A stretch of 64,000 bases of DNA from Hymenobacter sp. CRA2 (GTDB lineage Bacteria; Bacteroidota; Bacteroidia; Cytophagales; Hymenobacteraceae), in contig NZ_MVBC01000015.1 of assembly GCF_002007105.1 (NCBI RefSeq), positions 62,001 to 126,000 on the forward strand, in the 5' to 3' direction. Each line of letters starts with the position of its first letter. Positions within the stretch are counted from its first letter, which is position 1. Below the pieces are notes generated by a model that had not been told where the DNA came from, searched no databases, and saw only the letters and a list, made by a program, of their open reading frames with translations. Made by a program: the position numbers and the translations under genes. Below, one piece after another: positions 1 through 7,882 of the stretch.

Positions 1-142
1 GTAACAGTGTCTAGGCCATCGAAAGCCTACTTGGGTAATGCCAACAGTTGGGGCAATACGCAGTCCTGCGGCAGCATTGCATCGGGGCATTACTTCCATA
101 TGGACTGCTTCCATAGCCACTGCCATAGGTTCGGAAACGCTA

Positions 143-179
143 GAACGTGCTGCCAAGCTCACCGCTCGGCAGCACGTTC
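143..179. terminator. Inverted repeat, probable terminator of the MBL-fold gene
   Basis: Perfect 12-base arms (gaacgtgctgcc / ggcagcacgttc) around a 13-base loop, just beyond the stop of the leftward gene ending at 208. There is no clear T-run, so the terminator role is inferred from position. The first 140 bases hold nothing else I can support. Confidence 0.5.
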
Positions 180-207
180 CGTGGTGCCCGAGTCCCTTAT
201 TTAGCCG

Positions 208-999
208 CTATTTAGCCGCTGCGGTATACCAGTTGCGCAGCCGCACGTCAATTTTCTTATTAGCCGCGTTGACGGTTTTCTTGAAGCTTTCCACGTCGCT
301 CAGGCCGTTCTGGCCCCGGTAATGGTAAGGGTACACGATGGCCGGCTTGAAGGCCAGTACGCCCTGTGCGGCCTGTTGCACGTCCATGGTGTAAGGCAGG
401 TTCATGCACACAAACGCCACGTCGATGTTCTTGAGGGCGCGCATTTCCGGAATGTCTTCTGTGTCGCCGGACAGGTACACGTTTTTACCGCCCAGCGTCA
501 GCACGTAGCCGTTGCCGCGGCCTTTGGTGTGCATCGCGTCAGGTGCCTCGGGCAGGTTGTACATCGGTACGGCCGCCACCGTCATACCCAGCGTGTCGAG
601 CCGCTGGCCGTTGCGCAGGACGCGCCGTTGAGCCTTGTACTCGGCCGGTAACTTCTCGGCCACGGCCGGCGGCACCACCAGTAGGGCCTTGCTCAGGGAA
701 AGGCCGGCCAGCGTCTTCGGGTCCAGATGGTCGCCGTGAATGTCGGTAATCAGGACCACGTCGGGCGCGGCCAACCCGGCGTAGCCCTCGGCCCCGCCGT
801 AGGGGTCCACGTAGATGGTTTTGCCGTTCCAGGTAAACACCACGCTGCCGTGCGTGATGGGTTGCACCGTAAGCGGGCCTTGCTTGGTCGTAATCTGGTC
901 GGCGGCCACCCGCGAGGCGGCCGGTGCCGTTTGGGCCGATGCCCGAATAGTGAACGTAGCCAGAGCGGCCGTAAGAACAAGGGCAGACTGCATCTTCAT
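208..999 (-). CDS. Secreted MBL-fold metal-dependent hydrolase
   Basis: Metallo-beta-lactamase-fold protein of the UPF0173/UlaG-like type, 263 aa; the substrate cannot be told from sequence. After a signal peptide (MKMQSALVLTAALATF, ending near ASA) the protein has HGSVVFTWNGKTIYVDPYGG, a typical early strand pair, then ITDIHGDHLDPKT, the metal-binding HxHxDH variant with Asp replacing the middle His (DIHGDH). Later VYLSGDTEDIPEM supplies the Asp ligand, and YPYHYRGQ near the end supplies the last His. I chose the ATG at 999 because everything upstream in the same frame is Arg/Pro-rich and unlike the family, whereas this start gives a clean signal peptide. The signal peptide indicates periplasmic location. 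A stem-loop follows the stop. Confidence 0.85.
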   Translation of the reverse strand: MKMQSALVLTAALATFTIRASAQTAPAASRVAADQITTKQGPLTVQPITHGSVVFTWNGKTIYVDPYGGAEGYAGLAAPDVVLITDIHGDHLDPKTLAGLSLSKALLVVPPAVAEKLPAEYKAQRRVLRNGQRLDTLGMTVAAVPMYNLPEAPDAMHTKGRGNGYVLTLGGKNVYLSGDTEDIPEMRALKNIDVAFVCMNLPYTMDVQQAAQGVLAFKPAIVYPYHYRGQNGLSDVESFKKTVNAANKKIDVRLRNWYTAAAK

Positions 1000-1250
1000 G
1001 TAGACTGGTGGGTTTGGAGTTGGTGCTTGGAATTTGAGGATCAGGGGCGGTAGCCGCCATACTGGAAATGGTGATAGTAACCGGGTCGCCACCCACAAGT
1101 TTAGTTCGCCAAACCGCCGCAGCCCCCGTGCTGACCTCCGCGGCCGCTGTTCCCTGAACTGCAGCACGCCACCGCGCCGGACGGGGGCTGCCAGCATCCG
1201 ACAAGCCAAAGTATATTGGCGACGCCGTAGGCTATCCGACCGTGCCCATT

Positions 1251-1994
1251 ATGAAAGTCAGTTCCCTGGGGCTGTGCCTCGCCCTATCGTGGTTGGCCCT
1301 TGGCGTCCGTGCCCAGAGCCCAAATCAGAGCCTGAAAATTCTCAAGCCCACGCTGGGCTCCCGAAACGACTACTCCAAAGCCGAACAGGCGGCGTGGGAA
1401 AAAGCGCTGGCCACTAATGCGCAGCTGGAGGCGGGCAAGCTGAGCTACGAGAAGCTGCCGAAGGGTGAACGGCAGCGCATCGATCAGCTGGAGGATGGCG
1501 CCGGCCCGCTGACGCAGGGCCCCGGCTGCAGCTGGTACTGCGGCGGGCAGATGTACAAGGTCACGGCCAGCTCCCAGCTGCAGAACAAGGATGCCTACAA
1601 GCCCGACAACCTGCACGACTTCAGCCTGCTGACCGCCTGGGTGCCGAATACCGCCGCCGGAGTCATCGGGCAACGCATCAGCTTTTACTTCAAGCCTCTC
1701 TCGCCGCGGGTCAACCAAATAACCATTTACAACGGCTACCTCAAAAATCAGGAGCTGTACCAGGCCAACGCCCGCGTCAGGAAATTCAAGCTCTATCTCA
1801 ACGGCACGTATTACGCCACCCTGGAGCTAGCCGACACTTCCGCCGCGCAGACGTTCAGCATTGCCCCAGTCCGCTCCACGGTCAAGGGCAAAGACCTGGT
1901 GCTGACGCTGGAAATTCAGGAAGTGTACAAGGGCGACAAGTACCCCGACGTGGCCGTGAGCGAAATCAACTTCAGCGGCCTCGATGTGCATTAG
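1251..1994 (+). CDS. Secreted protein with NADase-type glycan-binding (discoidin-like) domain
   Basis: 247-residue exported protein. The N-terminus (MKVSSLGLCLALSWLALGVRAQ) is a signal peptide. A linker of about 70 residues is followed by a Cys-containing segment (GPGCSWYCGG) and a beta-rich domain with SSQLQNKDAYKPDNLHDF, LTAWVP, ITIYNGY and VAVSEINFSG. That pattern is seen in the galactose-binding-like module now called the NADase-type glycan-binding domain, related to F5/8 type C domains. Its role would be carbohydrate binding at the surface or in the periplasm; no catalytic domain is present. An upstream GTG at 1242 is in frame, but the ATG gives the better signal peptide. It is divergent from the MBL-fold gene and followed by a strong terminator. 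Confidence 0.75.
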   Translation: MKVSSLGLCLALSWLALGVRAQSPNQSLKILKPTLGSRNDYSKAEQAAWEKALATNAQLEAGKLSYEKLPKGERQRIDQLEDGAGPLTQGPGCSWYCGGQMYKVTASSQLQNKDAYKPDNLHDFSLLTAWVPNTAAGVIGQRISFYFKPLSPRVNQITIYNGYLKNQELYQANARVRKFKLYLNGTYYATLELADTSAAQTFSIAPVRSTVKGKDLVLTLEIQEVYKGDKYPDVAVSEINFSGLDVH

Positions 1995-2050
1995 GGGCGC
2001 GATGAGTAGGGCAGTGGATGAAATACGGCTGAACTGCTGATTACCAAAAG

Positions 2051-2095
2051 AAGCCGCCCCGGCTGCCTGCTGGCAACCGGGGCGGTTTCTTTTTG
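2051..2095. terminator. Bidirectional rho-independent terminator
   Basis: GC-rich stem (aagccgccccgg / ccggggcggttt) followed by tttctttt, with matching A-rich bases on the left. It lies between two converging genes and can serve both. Confidence 0.85.
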
Positions 2096-2108
2096 ATCCG
2101 AACCGGAA

Positions 2109-3065
2109 TTACTTGCGGCGGGCCATTACTTTCTCCACGGCGGCCACAATGGCCTGCTCGTTGAGGCCGTACTTTTCCATCAGCTCGTCGGGCGTGCCCG
2201 ATTCGCCGAAGGAGTCGTTCACGGCTACCATTTCCAGCGGCAGCGGCTCTACGCGGGCCAACAGCTGAGCAATGGAGTCGCCCAGGCCGCCGTTCATTTG
2301 GTGCTCCTCGGCCGTCACTACGCAGCGCGTCTTGCGGACCGAAGTCAGCACGGCTTCCTCGTCCAGGGGCTTGATGGTGTGGATGTTGATGATTTCGGCG
2401 TTGATGCCCTTGTCAGCCAGCAGGTGGCCGGCCAGGATGGCCTTCCACACCAGGTGGCCGGTGGCGAAGATGCTCACGTCGGTGCCCTCGTTCAGCATCA
2501 CAGCTTTGCCGATTTCAAACTTCTGGTCGGCGGGGGTGAAGTTAGGCACCACCGGGCGGCCGAAGCGCAGGTACACCGGGCCTTCGTAATCGGCAATGGC
2601 CAGGGTAGCGGCTTTGGTCTGGTTGAAGTCGCAGGGGTTGATGACGCACATATGGGGCAGCATTTTCATCATGCCCACGTCCTCCAGAATCTGGTGGGTG
2701 GCGCCATCTTCGCCCAGGGTCACGCCGGCGTGCGAGGCACAGATCTTCACGTTCTTGCCCGAGTAGGCAATGCTCTGGCGGATCTGGTCGTACACGCGGC
2801 CCGTCGAGAAGTTGGCGAAGGTGCCGGTGAAGGGAATCTTACCGCCGATGGTCAGGCCGGCGGCCAGGCCCATCATGTTGGCTTCGGCAATGCCCACCTG
2901 GAAGAAGCGCTCCGGGAAATCCTTCACGAAGGCGTCCATTTTCAGGGAGCCGATGAGGTCGGCGCAGAGGGCCACTACGTTGGGGTTGGTCTGGCCGAGC
3001 TGGTGCAGGCCGGCACCGAAGCCGGAACGGGTGTCTTTTTTCTCGGTGTAGGGGAAGTCTTTCAT
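2109..3065 (-). CDS. Transketolase, C-terminal half (pyrimidine-binding and C-terminal domains)
   Basis: 318-residue transketolase-family subunit. With the N-terminal subunit encoded at 4733-5617 it would make a functional split transketolase, the ThDP enzyme of the non-oxidative pentose phosphate pathway. The pyrimidine-binding domain is visible in QVGIAEANMMGLAAGLTIGG, which holds the Glu that activates ThDP, and in THQILEDVGMMKMLP. The C-terminal domain follows from about residue 185 (VSIFATGHLVWKAILAGHLL). The length suits a stand-alone C-half. The ATG at 3065 starts directly into a family-like N-terminus (MKDFPYTEKKDTRSGFGAGL). The VWA gene separates it from its partner gene, which is unusual. 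Confidence 0.9.
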   Translation of the reverse strand: MKDFPYTEKKDTRSGFGAGLHQLGQTNPNVVALCADLIGSLKMDAFVKDFPERFFQVGIAEANMMGLAAGLTIGGKIPFTGTFANFSTGRVYDQIRQSIAYSGKNVKICASHAGVTLGEDGATHQILEDVGMMKMLPHMCVINPCDFNQTKAATLAIADYEGPVYLRFGRPVVPNFTPADQKFEIGKAVMLNEGTDVSIFATGHLVWKAILAGHLLADKGINAEIINIHTIKPLDEEAVLTSVRKTRCVVTAEEHQMNGGLGDSIAQLLARVEPLPLEMVAVNDSFGESGTPDELMEKYGLNEQAIVAAVEKVMARRK

Positions 3066-3177
3066 ATTGGAAGGGAGGAAGTTTCAGTTAGAAGAAAAGT
3101 GGCCTGCTTGTGGTGTCACGCAGACCAAAGTAGATAACCACTCTGTAGGGCCGGAATGCCGCGTCAGTGCGCCATGG

Positions 3178-4587
3178 TTATTTCCCAAAAATGCTGACCG
3201 ACGTGGTTTGCCCACTACGGATGGTGAACGGCCGCACGTCCGTAAACCGGCTGCCCGTGGCGTTGCTGGTGCGGTACACCAGGCGGTACGGGCCCGGCTG
3301 CATAGGCAGGTTAATCTTGGACGAACCACCCTGCGGCAGGTCGTACACCCAGGTTTGCGAGTCGTCCTGGTTGAGGCGGTAGATGCTGCCGTAGCCTTTC
3401 AGGTCGCTGATGATGTTCAGGGTGCCCGGCGCGTCGTAGGTCACCGTGGTTTCCTGGCCCTGCTTCACGGTGATGCGCCGGATGATGCGCGGCAGCGTAA
3501 GGATTTCCACCTCGTAGTTGCCGGCCAGCAGCTTCTGCTTCGCCCCGAACGAGCGGGCCACCACCGTAGCCGGACTGGCCTGGGCGCGCACCACCGCCTG
3601 CACCACGCCGTAGGGGTTGGGCGAAAGGGGCGGGTTCTGCAGATTCAGCGTGCCCTGCGGGGTCTTGTAGGTCAGCACGTTGGCCTTGCCGGGCCGGATA
3701 GCCAGGTTTTGCTGGCGCACCGGCGGCACGGTGTTGATGACCAAGTCGTAGCTCTGCAGCGCGTCGATGTCGAGTACGTCGGGCTGGCCCTTGGCGTCGC
3801 GCCAGTGCACGTAGTTGTACTCCGGTTGGTCGGTGACGTTGTTGAGGAACGTCATGTTCACGTTCGACTCCACCGGCCGGCCCGTTTCGTCCGTCAGGTT
3901 CACGGCTACCGTGGTCTTGGCCAGGGTCTGGGCAATGACGTCGCCCAGGATGGCGCGGAACGTCTTCACGTCGGCCGCGTTGTAGTACTGGCCCAGGCAC
4001 TTGAGCTGCTCGCCAAACTCGCGCTCCGCCCCGATACCGATGACGAAGGGCTTCAGAAACACGTGCTTGCGCTGCAGGGCCAGGGCCGTGGCGCACGGGT
4101 CGCCCTTGCACGATTCGAGCCCGTCCGTAATCAGGATGAGCACGTTGCGTGCGTTGCGGTCGGCCGGAAAGTCGCCTGCCGACTGCAGCAGCGAGTAGGT
4201 GATGGGCGTGTTGCCCTGCGGCGTCAGGGCCTGCAGCTTTTGCTTGATGGCGGCCGCGTTTTTGCGGGCAAAGGGCACCTCCAGGCGCGAGTCCTCGCAG
4301 TTGTTGTCCTTGTTGGGGTACTGATGGCCGTAGGCGCGCAAGGCCAGCTCCAAGTTGGGGTAGGCGTTGAGCGAGTCGGCCATCTTGGCCAGCAAGGACT
4401 TGGCTACGTTCCAGCGTGGCTGCCCTTCCCACGGCGCGTTCATCGAGCCCGAGGCGTCGAGCACGAAGAGGATGCGCGTGGTTTTGGGCTGGCCCGACGG
4501 GGCGCCTTGCTGGGCACGCAGCGGCCCGGCCAGCAGCCAAAAGGCCGCCAGCAGAACCAGCTTCCAGGTAAGAATGCGTCGTGCCAT
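3178..4587 (-). CDS. VWA domain-containing exported protein
   Basis: 469 residues. A signal peptide (residues 1-25, ending AQQG) is followed by a von Willebrand factor A domain. The MIDAS motif is complete: DASGS at residues 44-48, later TYSLLQSAG, and LILITDGLESC. After the VWA domain (about residues 38-225) come beta-rich repeats that look like carboxypeptidase-regulatory or MG2-like modules (LAKTTVAVNLTDETGRPVES, YEVEILTLPRIIRRITVKQG). It is probably a periplasmic or surface metal-dependent adhesion or scaffold protein; its partner is unknown. It lies between the two transketolase halves on the same strand, with 112 and 145 bases on either side. The start codon is 4 bases after a repeat element (4592-4640). 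Confidence 0.8.
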   Translation of the reverse strand: MARRILTWKLVLLAAFWLLAGPLRAQQGAPSGQPKTTRILFVLDASGSMNAPWEGQPRWNVAKSLLAKMADSLNAYPNLELALRAYGHQYPNKDNNCEDSRLEVPFARKNAAAIKQKLQALTPQGNTPITYSLLQSAGDFPADRNARNVLILITDGLESCKGDPCATALALQRKHVFLKPFVIGIGAEREFGEQLKCLGQYYNAADVKTFRAILGDVIAQTLAKTTVAVNLTDETGRPVESNVNMTFLNNVTDQPEYNYVHWRDAKGQPDVLDIDALQSYDLVINTVPPVRQQNLAIRPGKANVLTYKTPQGTLNLQNPPLSPNPYGVVQAVVRAQASPATVVARSFGAKQKLLAGNYEVEILTLPRIIRRITVKQGQETTVTYDAPGTLNIISDLKGYGSIYRLNQDDSQTWVYDLPQGGSSKINLPMQPGPYRLVYRTSNATGSRFTDVRPFTIRSGQTTSVSIFGK

Positions 4588-4591
4588 GTGC

Positions 4592-4640
4592 GCCTCACCC
4601 CCCGGCCCCCTCTCCGGAAAGAAGAGGGGGAGCCTGACGA
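4592..4640 (-). repeat. Start-proximal palindromic repeat, copy 1 (family shared with 55065-55110)
   Basis: Read on the minus strand this begins tcgtcaggct, has a C-rich/G-rich stem (ccccctct / agaggggg), continues through ggccggggggtgaggc and stops 4 bases before the ATG of the VWA gene. The same element in the same orientation precedes the FdhF/YdeP gene. The closing ggggtgagg could act as a ribosome binding site, though this is not shown. Confidence 0.7.
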
Positions 4641-4732
4641 TGCAGGTACGAGAGGAGCCTAATGGTGAAAACAGTATTTACGCCGCGGCCATCAATGCCA
4701 TCCAGGCCAGTTGAAGCAGCGCGGGGAATGGT

Positions 4733-5617
4733 TTAGTAGTCCGATTTTTCCTCCACGATAAGCTGCTGCAGCGCTTTTTCCAGCTGCTCGTCGTTCGGGG
4801 CCACGCCGTGCCACTTGTGGCTGCCCATCATGAAGTCCACGCCGTAGCCCATCTGCGTGTCCATCAGCAGCATCACGGGTTTGCCCTGGCCCAGCAGCGA
4901 CAGAGCTTCGTCCAGCGCCGGCAACAGGGTTTCAAACTGGTTGCCGTCGGCTTCGAGCACTTGCCAGCCGAAAGCTTCAAACTTGGCGCGCAGGTCGCCC
5001 AGGCCGCCGATTTTGTCGGTCGGGCCGTCGATCTGCTGGCCGTTGCGGTCCACTACCGCAATCAGGTTGTCCACCTTGTGGTGCGGGGCGTACATGGCCG
5101 CTTCCCACACCTGGCCTTCTTCCAGTTCCCCGTCGCCCATCAGCACGAACACGCGGCGGTCGTCGTTGTTGAGCTTCTTGGCCTGGGCCGCGCCGATGGC
5201 CACGCTCAGGCCCTGGCCGAGCGAACCGGAGGCAACGCGCACGCCAGGTAGGTGCTCGTGGGTGGCAGGGTGGCCTTGCAGGCGCGAGTTCAGCTTGCGG
5301 AAGGTAGCCAGCTCACTCACCGGGAAGTAGCCCGAGCGGGCCAGCACCGAGTAAAATACCGGCGAGATGTGCCCGTTGGAGAGGAAGAACATATCCTGGC
5401 CGATGCCATTCATGTCGAAGGGCTCGGGGTGGTGCTTCATCACCTTGAAGTACAGCGCCACCAGCAGGTCGGTGCAGCCCAAAGAGCCGCCGGGGTGGCC
5501 GGAGTTGACGGCGTGCACCATGCGCACGATGTCGCGGCGTACCTGGGAGGCAATCTGCTTGAGTTCGGCCACGGAGCGCGTGGGAGTGGCGGCAGCGGGA
5601 GAAGGAGAAACGGACAT
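4733..5617 (-). CDS. Transketolase, N-terminal (ThDP diphosphate-binding) half
   Basis: 294 residues forming the Pyr/PP N-terminal domain of a split transketolase. Visible family signatures are IVRMVHAVNSGHPGGSLGCT near the N-terminus, SNGHISPVFYSVLARSG, GSLGQGLSVAIGAA, and the ThDP Mg-binding motif GDGELEEGQVWEA with VDRNGQQIDG (GDGx...N). It ends KWHGVAPNDEQLEKAL, the usual end of the N-half. The ATG at 5617 is preferred over the in-frame ATG at 5677 because residues added upstream resemble leader DNA rather than protein. Bases 5618-5645 upstream are pyrimidine-rich on the coding strand. Substrates are phosphorylated sugars; cytoplasmic. Confidence 0.9.
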   Translation of the reverse strand: MSVSPSPAAATPTRSVAELKQIASQVRRDIVRMVHAVNSGHPGGSLGCTDLLVALYFKVMKHHPEPFDMNGIGQDMFFLSNGHISPVFYSVLARSGYFPVSELATFRKLNSRLQGHPATHEHLPGVRVASGSLGQGLSVAIGAAQAKKLNNDDRRVFVLMGDGELEEGQVWEAAMYAPHHKVDNLIAVVDRNGQQIDGPTDKIGGLGDLRAKFEAFGWQVLEADGNQFETLLPALDEALSLLGQGKPVMLLMDTQMGYGVDFMMGSHKWHGVAPNDEQLEKALQQLIVEEKSDY

Positions 5618-5826
5618 ATAGGGGAAGAGTGAAAGAGCGAAAATGTGAAAAATCAGGCCGCTAACGGCATTGCGCACAAAGTCTTACGGCGCGAATGTGG
5701 GGCGGTAGCGGCCGTAGCGGCAGGGGGCTAAGTTCGGCCGGGGGCGCGGTTTGCGCAACTACGGCCGGGCTGAACCCTACCGAAAACGAAACCGGCGGGC
5801 CCTGGGAGGGTCCGCCGGCGGCCAAA

Positions 5827-6279
5827 TTACTTAAGCAGCTGTTCGGCGTGGTTTTTCGTGTCGGGGCGGCGGATAATGCGCTCCACGCGGCCTTCCGCGT
5901 CGAGCACAAACGTGGTGCGTGCCACGCCCCAATAGGTGCGGCCGTAGTTCTTTTTTTCCTGCCACACGCCGTAGGCTTCTACCAGCTGCTTCTCGGGGTC
6001 GGCCAGCAGTGGGAAGGGCAGTTCGTACTTCTCGGCAAAGCGCTGGTGCGAGGCCACGTCGTCGGTGCTCACGCCGAGCACCTGGATGCCGGCGGCTTTG
6101 AGCTGGGCCTCCCCGTCGCGCAGGGAGCAGGCCTGGGCCGTGCAGCCGGGCGTATCGTCCTTGGGGTAGAAGTACAGGGCCACGCGCTGGCCGCGGTAGT
6201 CCGCGAGGTGGTGCGTCTGGCCGTTTTGGTCCTGGGCCGTGAAGTCGGGGGCTTGGTCGCCGGGGCTAAGCGTAATCAT
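5827..6279 (-). CDS. bcp: Thioredoxin-dependent peroxiredoxin, Bcp/PrxQ type
   Basis: 150-residue peroxiredoxin that reduces H2O2 and organic hydroperoxides with electrons from thioredoxin. The N-terminus MITLSPGDQAPDF and YFYPKDDTPGCTAQACSLRD are diagnostic. Peroxidatic Cys46 and resolving Cys51 are five residues apart, as in atypical 2-Cys PrxQ/Bcp enzymes. VARTTFVLDAEGRVERI and the short C-terminus also fit. The start at 6279 is chosen because the in-frame upstream extension (MADAHYIRANRL) is not family-like. Cytoplasmic. It is followed on its left by the transketolase N-half, probably as a separate unit. Confidence 0.92.
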   Translation of the reverse strand: MITLSPGDQAPDFTAQDQNGQTHHLADYRGQRVALYFYPKDDTPGCTAQACSLRDGEAQLKAAGIQVLGVSTDDVASHQRFAEKYELPFPLLADPEKQLVEAYGVWQEKKNYGRTYWGVARTTFVLDAEGRVERIIRRPDTKNHAEQLLK

Positions 6280-6316
6280 CGGGCCCAAAGGTAAACGGTT
6301 GGCCCGGATGTAGTGC

Positions 6317-6349
6317 GCGTCGGCCACGGCTCATAGCCGTGGCCGACGC
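6317..6349. terminator. Stem-loop between lipocalin and bcp genes
   Basis: Perfect 15-base arms (gcgtcggccacggct / agccgtggccgacgc) with a 3-base loop, then ttttat on the plus strand. It sits downstream of the leftward lipocalin gene and upstream of bcp. The T-run is on the side opposite to lipocalin transcription, so its role is uncertain. Confidence 0.55.
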
Positions 6350-6410
6350 TTTTATGAACTACGCGTAGTCTGGGCTACTGCACGGGCGCCCCGCGTGGGG
6401 CCCCATGGTG

Positions 6411-6974
6411 CTAGGCCGTTTCCTGTTCGGGCTGCTGCGTGTAGATGAGGTTGCCCACATCGAAGCCCTTTTGCGCGGCCATTTCGATCAGGTTGCGCAG
6501 GGTGGGGTAGCCCAGATGCGGCGTGCGGCTCAGCACCCATAGGCCCGTGCGGTCGGGCGTACCCACGAGGGCGAAGCGGTAATCCTCGTCGAGCACCAAA
6601 ATCCAGTAGTCGCCCTCGAAAGGCCACTGAAACTGCACTTTCAGCTTGGCGTTGGTCTCGGCATCGACCACGCGGGCCACGCCCCGTACCTTTTTAGCGG
6701 GTGCATTTACAGAGTCCTTGTGGCAGGTGTTATGCACCTCAATTTTGCCATCGGCCATGGGGCGGTACTCGGCCGTGACGTGGGTGCAGCGCTTCTCAAA
6801 CCGTTGCGGCAGGCGGGCAATTTCGTACCACAAGCCGGCGTAGCGACGCAAATCGACGTGCGAGACAGTATCCAACTCTGGGTACCGGCGGCGGGTAAGG
6901 GCGTACACGGTGGCCCCGGCCAGCAGGGTGGCGGCGGTCCAAATAATAGGCTTACGGATGCGAGGGGTGGGCAT
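6411..6974 (-). CDS. Blc-like lipocalin, membrane-anchored
   Basis: 187-residue bacterial lipocalin. Residues 8-26 form one hydrophobic segment (IIWTAATLLAGATVYALTR), acting as signal anchor or uncleaved signal; there is no lipobox Cys, unlike E. coli Blc. The lipocalin GxW motif appears in DLRRYAGLWYEIARLP (residues 41-56), followed by the Blc-type Cys-containing FEKRCTHVTAEY, then CHKDS, FEGDYWILVLDEDYRFALVG and WVLSRTP. The family binds lysophospholipids or fatty acids in the envelope, often in membrane stress. It is monocistronic by spacing: a stem-loop lies at its 3' side and a divergent gap of about 220 bases at its 5' side. Confidence 0.85.
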   Translation of the reverse strand: MPTPRIRKPIIWTAATLLAGATVYALTRRRYPELDTVSHVDLRRYAGLWYEIARLPQRFEKRCTHVTAEYRPMADGKIEVHNTCHKDSVNAPAKKVRGVARVVDAETNAKLKVQFQWPFEGDYWILVLDEDYRFALVGTPDRTGLWVLSRTPHLGYPTLRNLIEMAAQKGFDVGNLIYTQQPEQETA

Positions 6975-7197
6975 GAAGGTGTGGGTTAGGTGTGGACAGG
7001 CCGTGTACGCAGCCCCCGCGCAGGCGTTCGAAAATGGCGGCCTGCCTTGAGTCTGGCAGGCTGTTTGTTGCGGGGCGAGGGGCCATGTTCCGATGCTTGC
7101 CTAAATTTGCCGACTGGCAGTCAACCAACACGGGCACGGCCGACTCTTCTTACCCGCTACCGGGTAGTAGCATTTGATATTCACACCTAACGCATAC

Positions 7198-7701
7198 ATG
7201 GCTTTCGACGCTACCAAACAGCAACTCTTCCTCCACACCGAGCAGCAGCTGCGCGAGCAGGGCTTCGGGATTGAGCGCCAGGATCAGACGCGGCCCTGGG
7301 GCGGGTTCTTCGTCATCGACGAAACCCAGGCCCAGCAGTTCGCCGATACCTACTTCGATGGCCTGTCGGTCGAGGAGCTGCGCATCTCGGGCAAGCTCAG
7401 CCCCAAGATTCTGATTGTGGCGCCGCAGCAGCGCCTCTCGTGGCAGTACCACCACCGCCGCGCCGAAATCTGGCGTGTGGTGCAGGGCCCGGTGGGCGTG
7501 GTCACCAGCGACACGGACGCCGAAGGCGAGGTGAAGACCTACCAGGTGGGCGAGCAGATTACCCTGCGCCAGGGCGAGCGGCACCGCCTCGTGGGCCTCG
7601 ACGGCTGGGGCATCCTGGCCGAAATCTGGCAGCACACCGACGCCCAGCAGCCTTCCGACGAGGACGACATCGTGCGCGTGCAGGACGACTTCGGCCGGTA
7701 G
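7198..7701 (+). CDS. Cupin, mannose-6-phosphate isomerase type II-like
   Basis: 167 residues. RPWGGFFVIDE near residue 35 and KILIVAPQQRLSWQYHHRRAEIWRVV with GEQITLRQGERHRLVG form a cupin barrel of the type fused to mannose-1-phosphate guanylyltransferase, but here it stands alone. The metal-binding pattern (QYHHRRAE...GERHRL) is complete. It may isomerise a sugar phosphate or simply bind a sugar ligand. The ATG at 7198 is preferred to the GTG/ATT-rich upstream extension. It is followed by a strong terminator and is divergent from the lipocalin gene. Confidence 0.75.
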   Translation: MAFDATKQQLFLHTEQQLREQGFGIERQDQTRPWGGFFVIDETQAQQFADTYFDGLSVEELRISGKLSPKILIVAPQQRLSWQYHHRRAEIWRVVQGPVGVVTSDTDAEGEVKTYQVGEQITLRQGERHRLVGLDGWGILAEIWQHTDAQQPSDEDDIVRVQDDFGR

Positions 7702-7783
7702 GCTGGTTTAGACACGAGTATAGAGAACTGAGAAGCGAGACGCGGCGACATCACCGCTGATCAATCAACATCCCAGTCAATAG

Positions 7784-7818
7784 AAAAGCCCCGCCGGATT
7801 GTTCCGGCGGGGCTTTTT
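7784..7818. terminator. Rho-independent terminator
   Basis: Stem aaaagccccgccgg / ccggcggggctttt with a 6-base loop and T-run. It lies between two convergent genes (cupin and glucose-6-phosphate isomerase) and is A/T-flanked on both sides, so it works in both directions. Confidence 0.9.
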
Positions 7819-7882
7819 GCTGTATGAAGCCTGAAACAGAAGAACGGGATTCGTCTGGCTTCGCAGGCCTTCTAGCTCTTGC

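Noticed and set aside
7-322. Overlapping short frames at the left end
   Set aside because: Rich in Ser/Ala/Arg without motifs and overlapping the terminator and 3' end of the MBL-fold gene.
3067-4662. Long open frame antisense to the VWA gene
   Set aside because: High-GC genes give long antisense frames; its product is Val/His/Arg-rich without motifs, while the minus-strand VWA protein has a signal peptide and a complete MIDAS.
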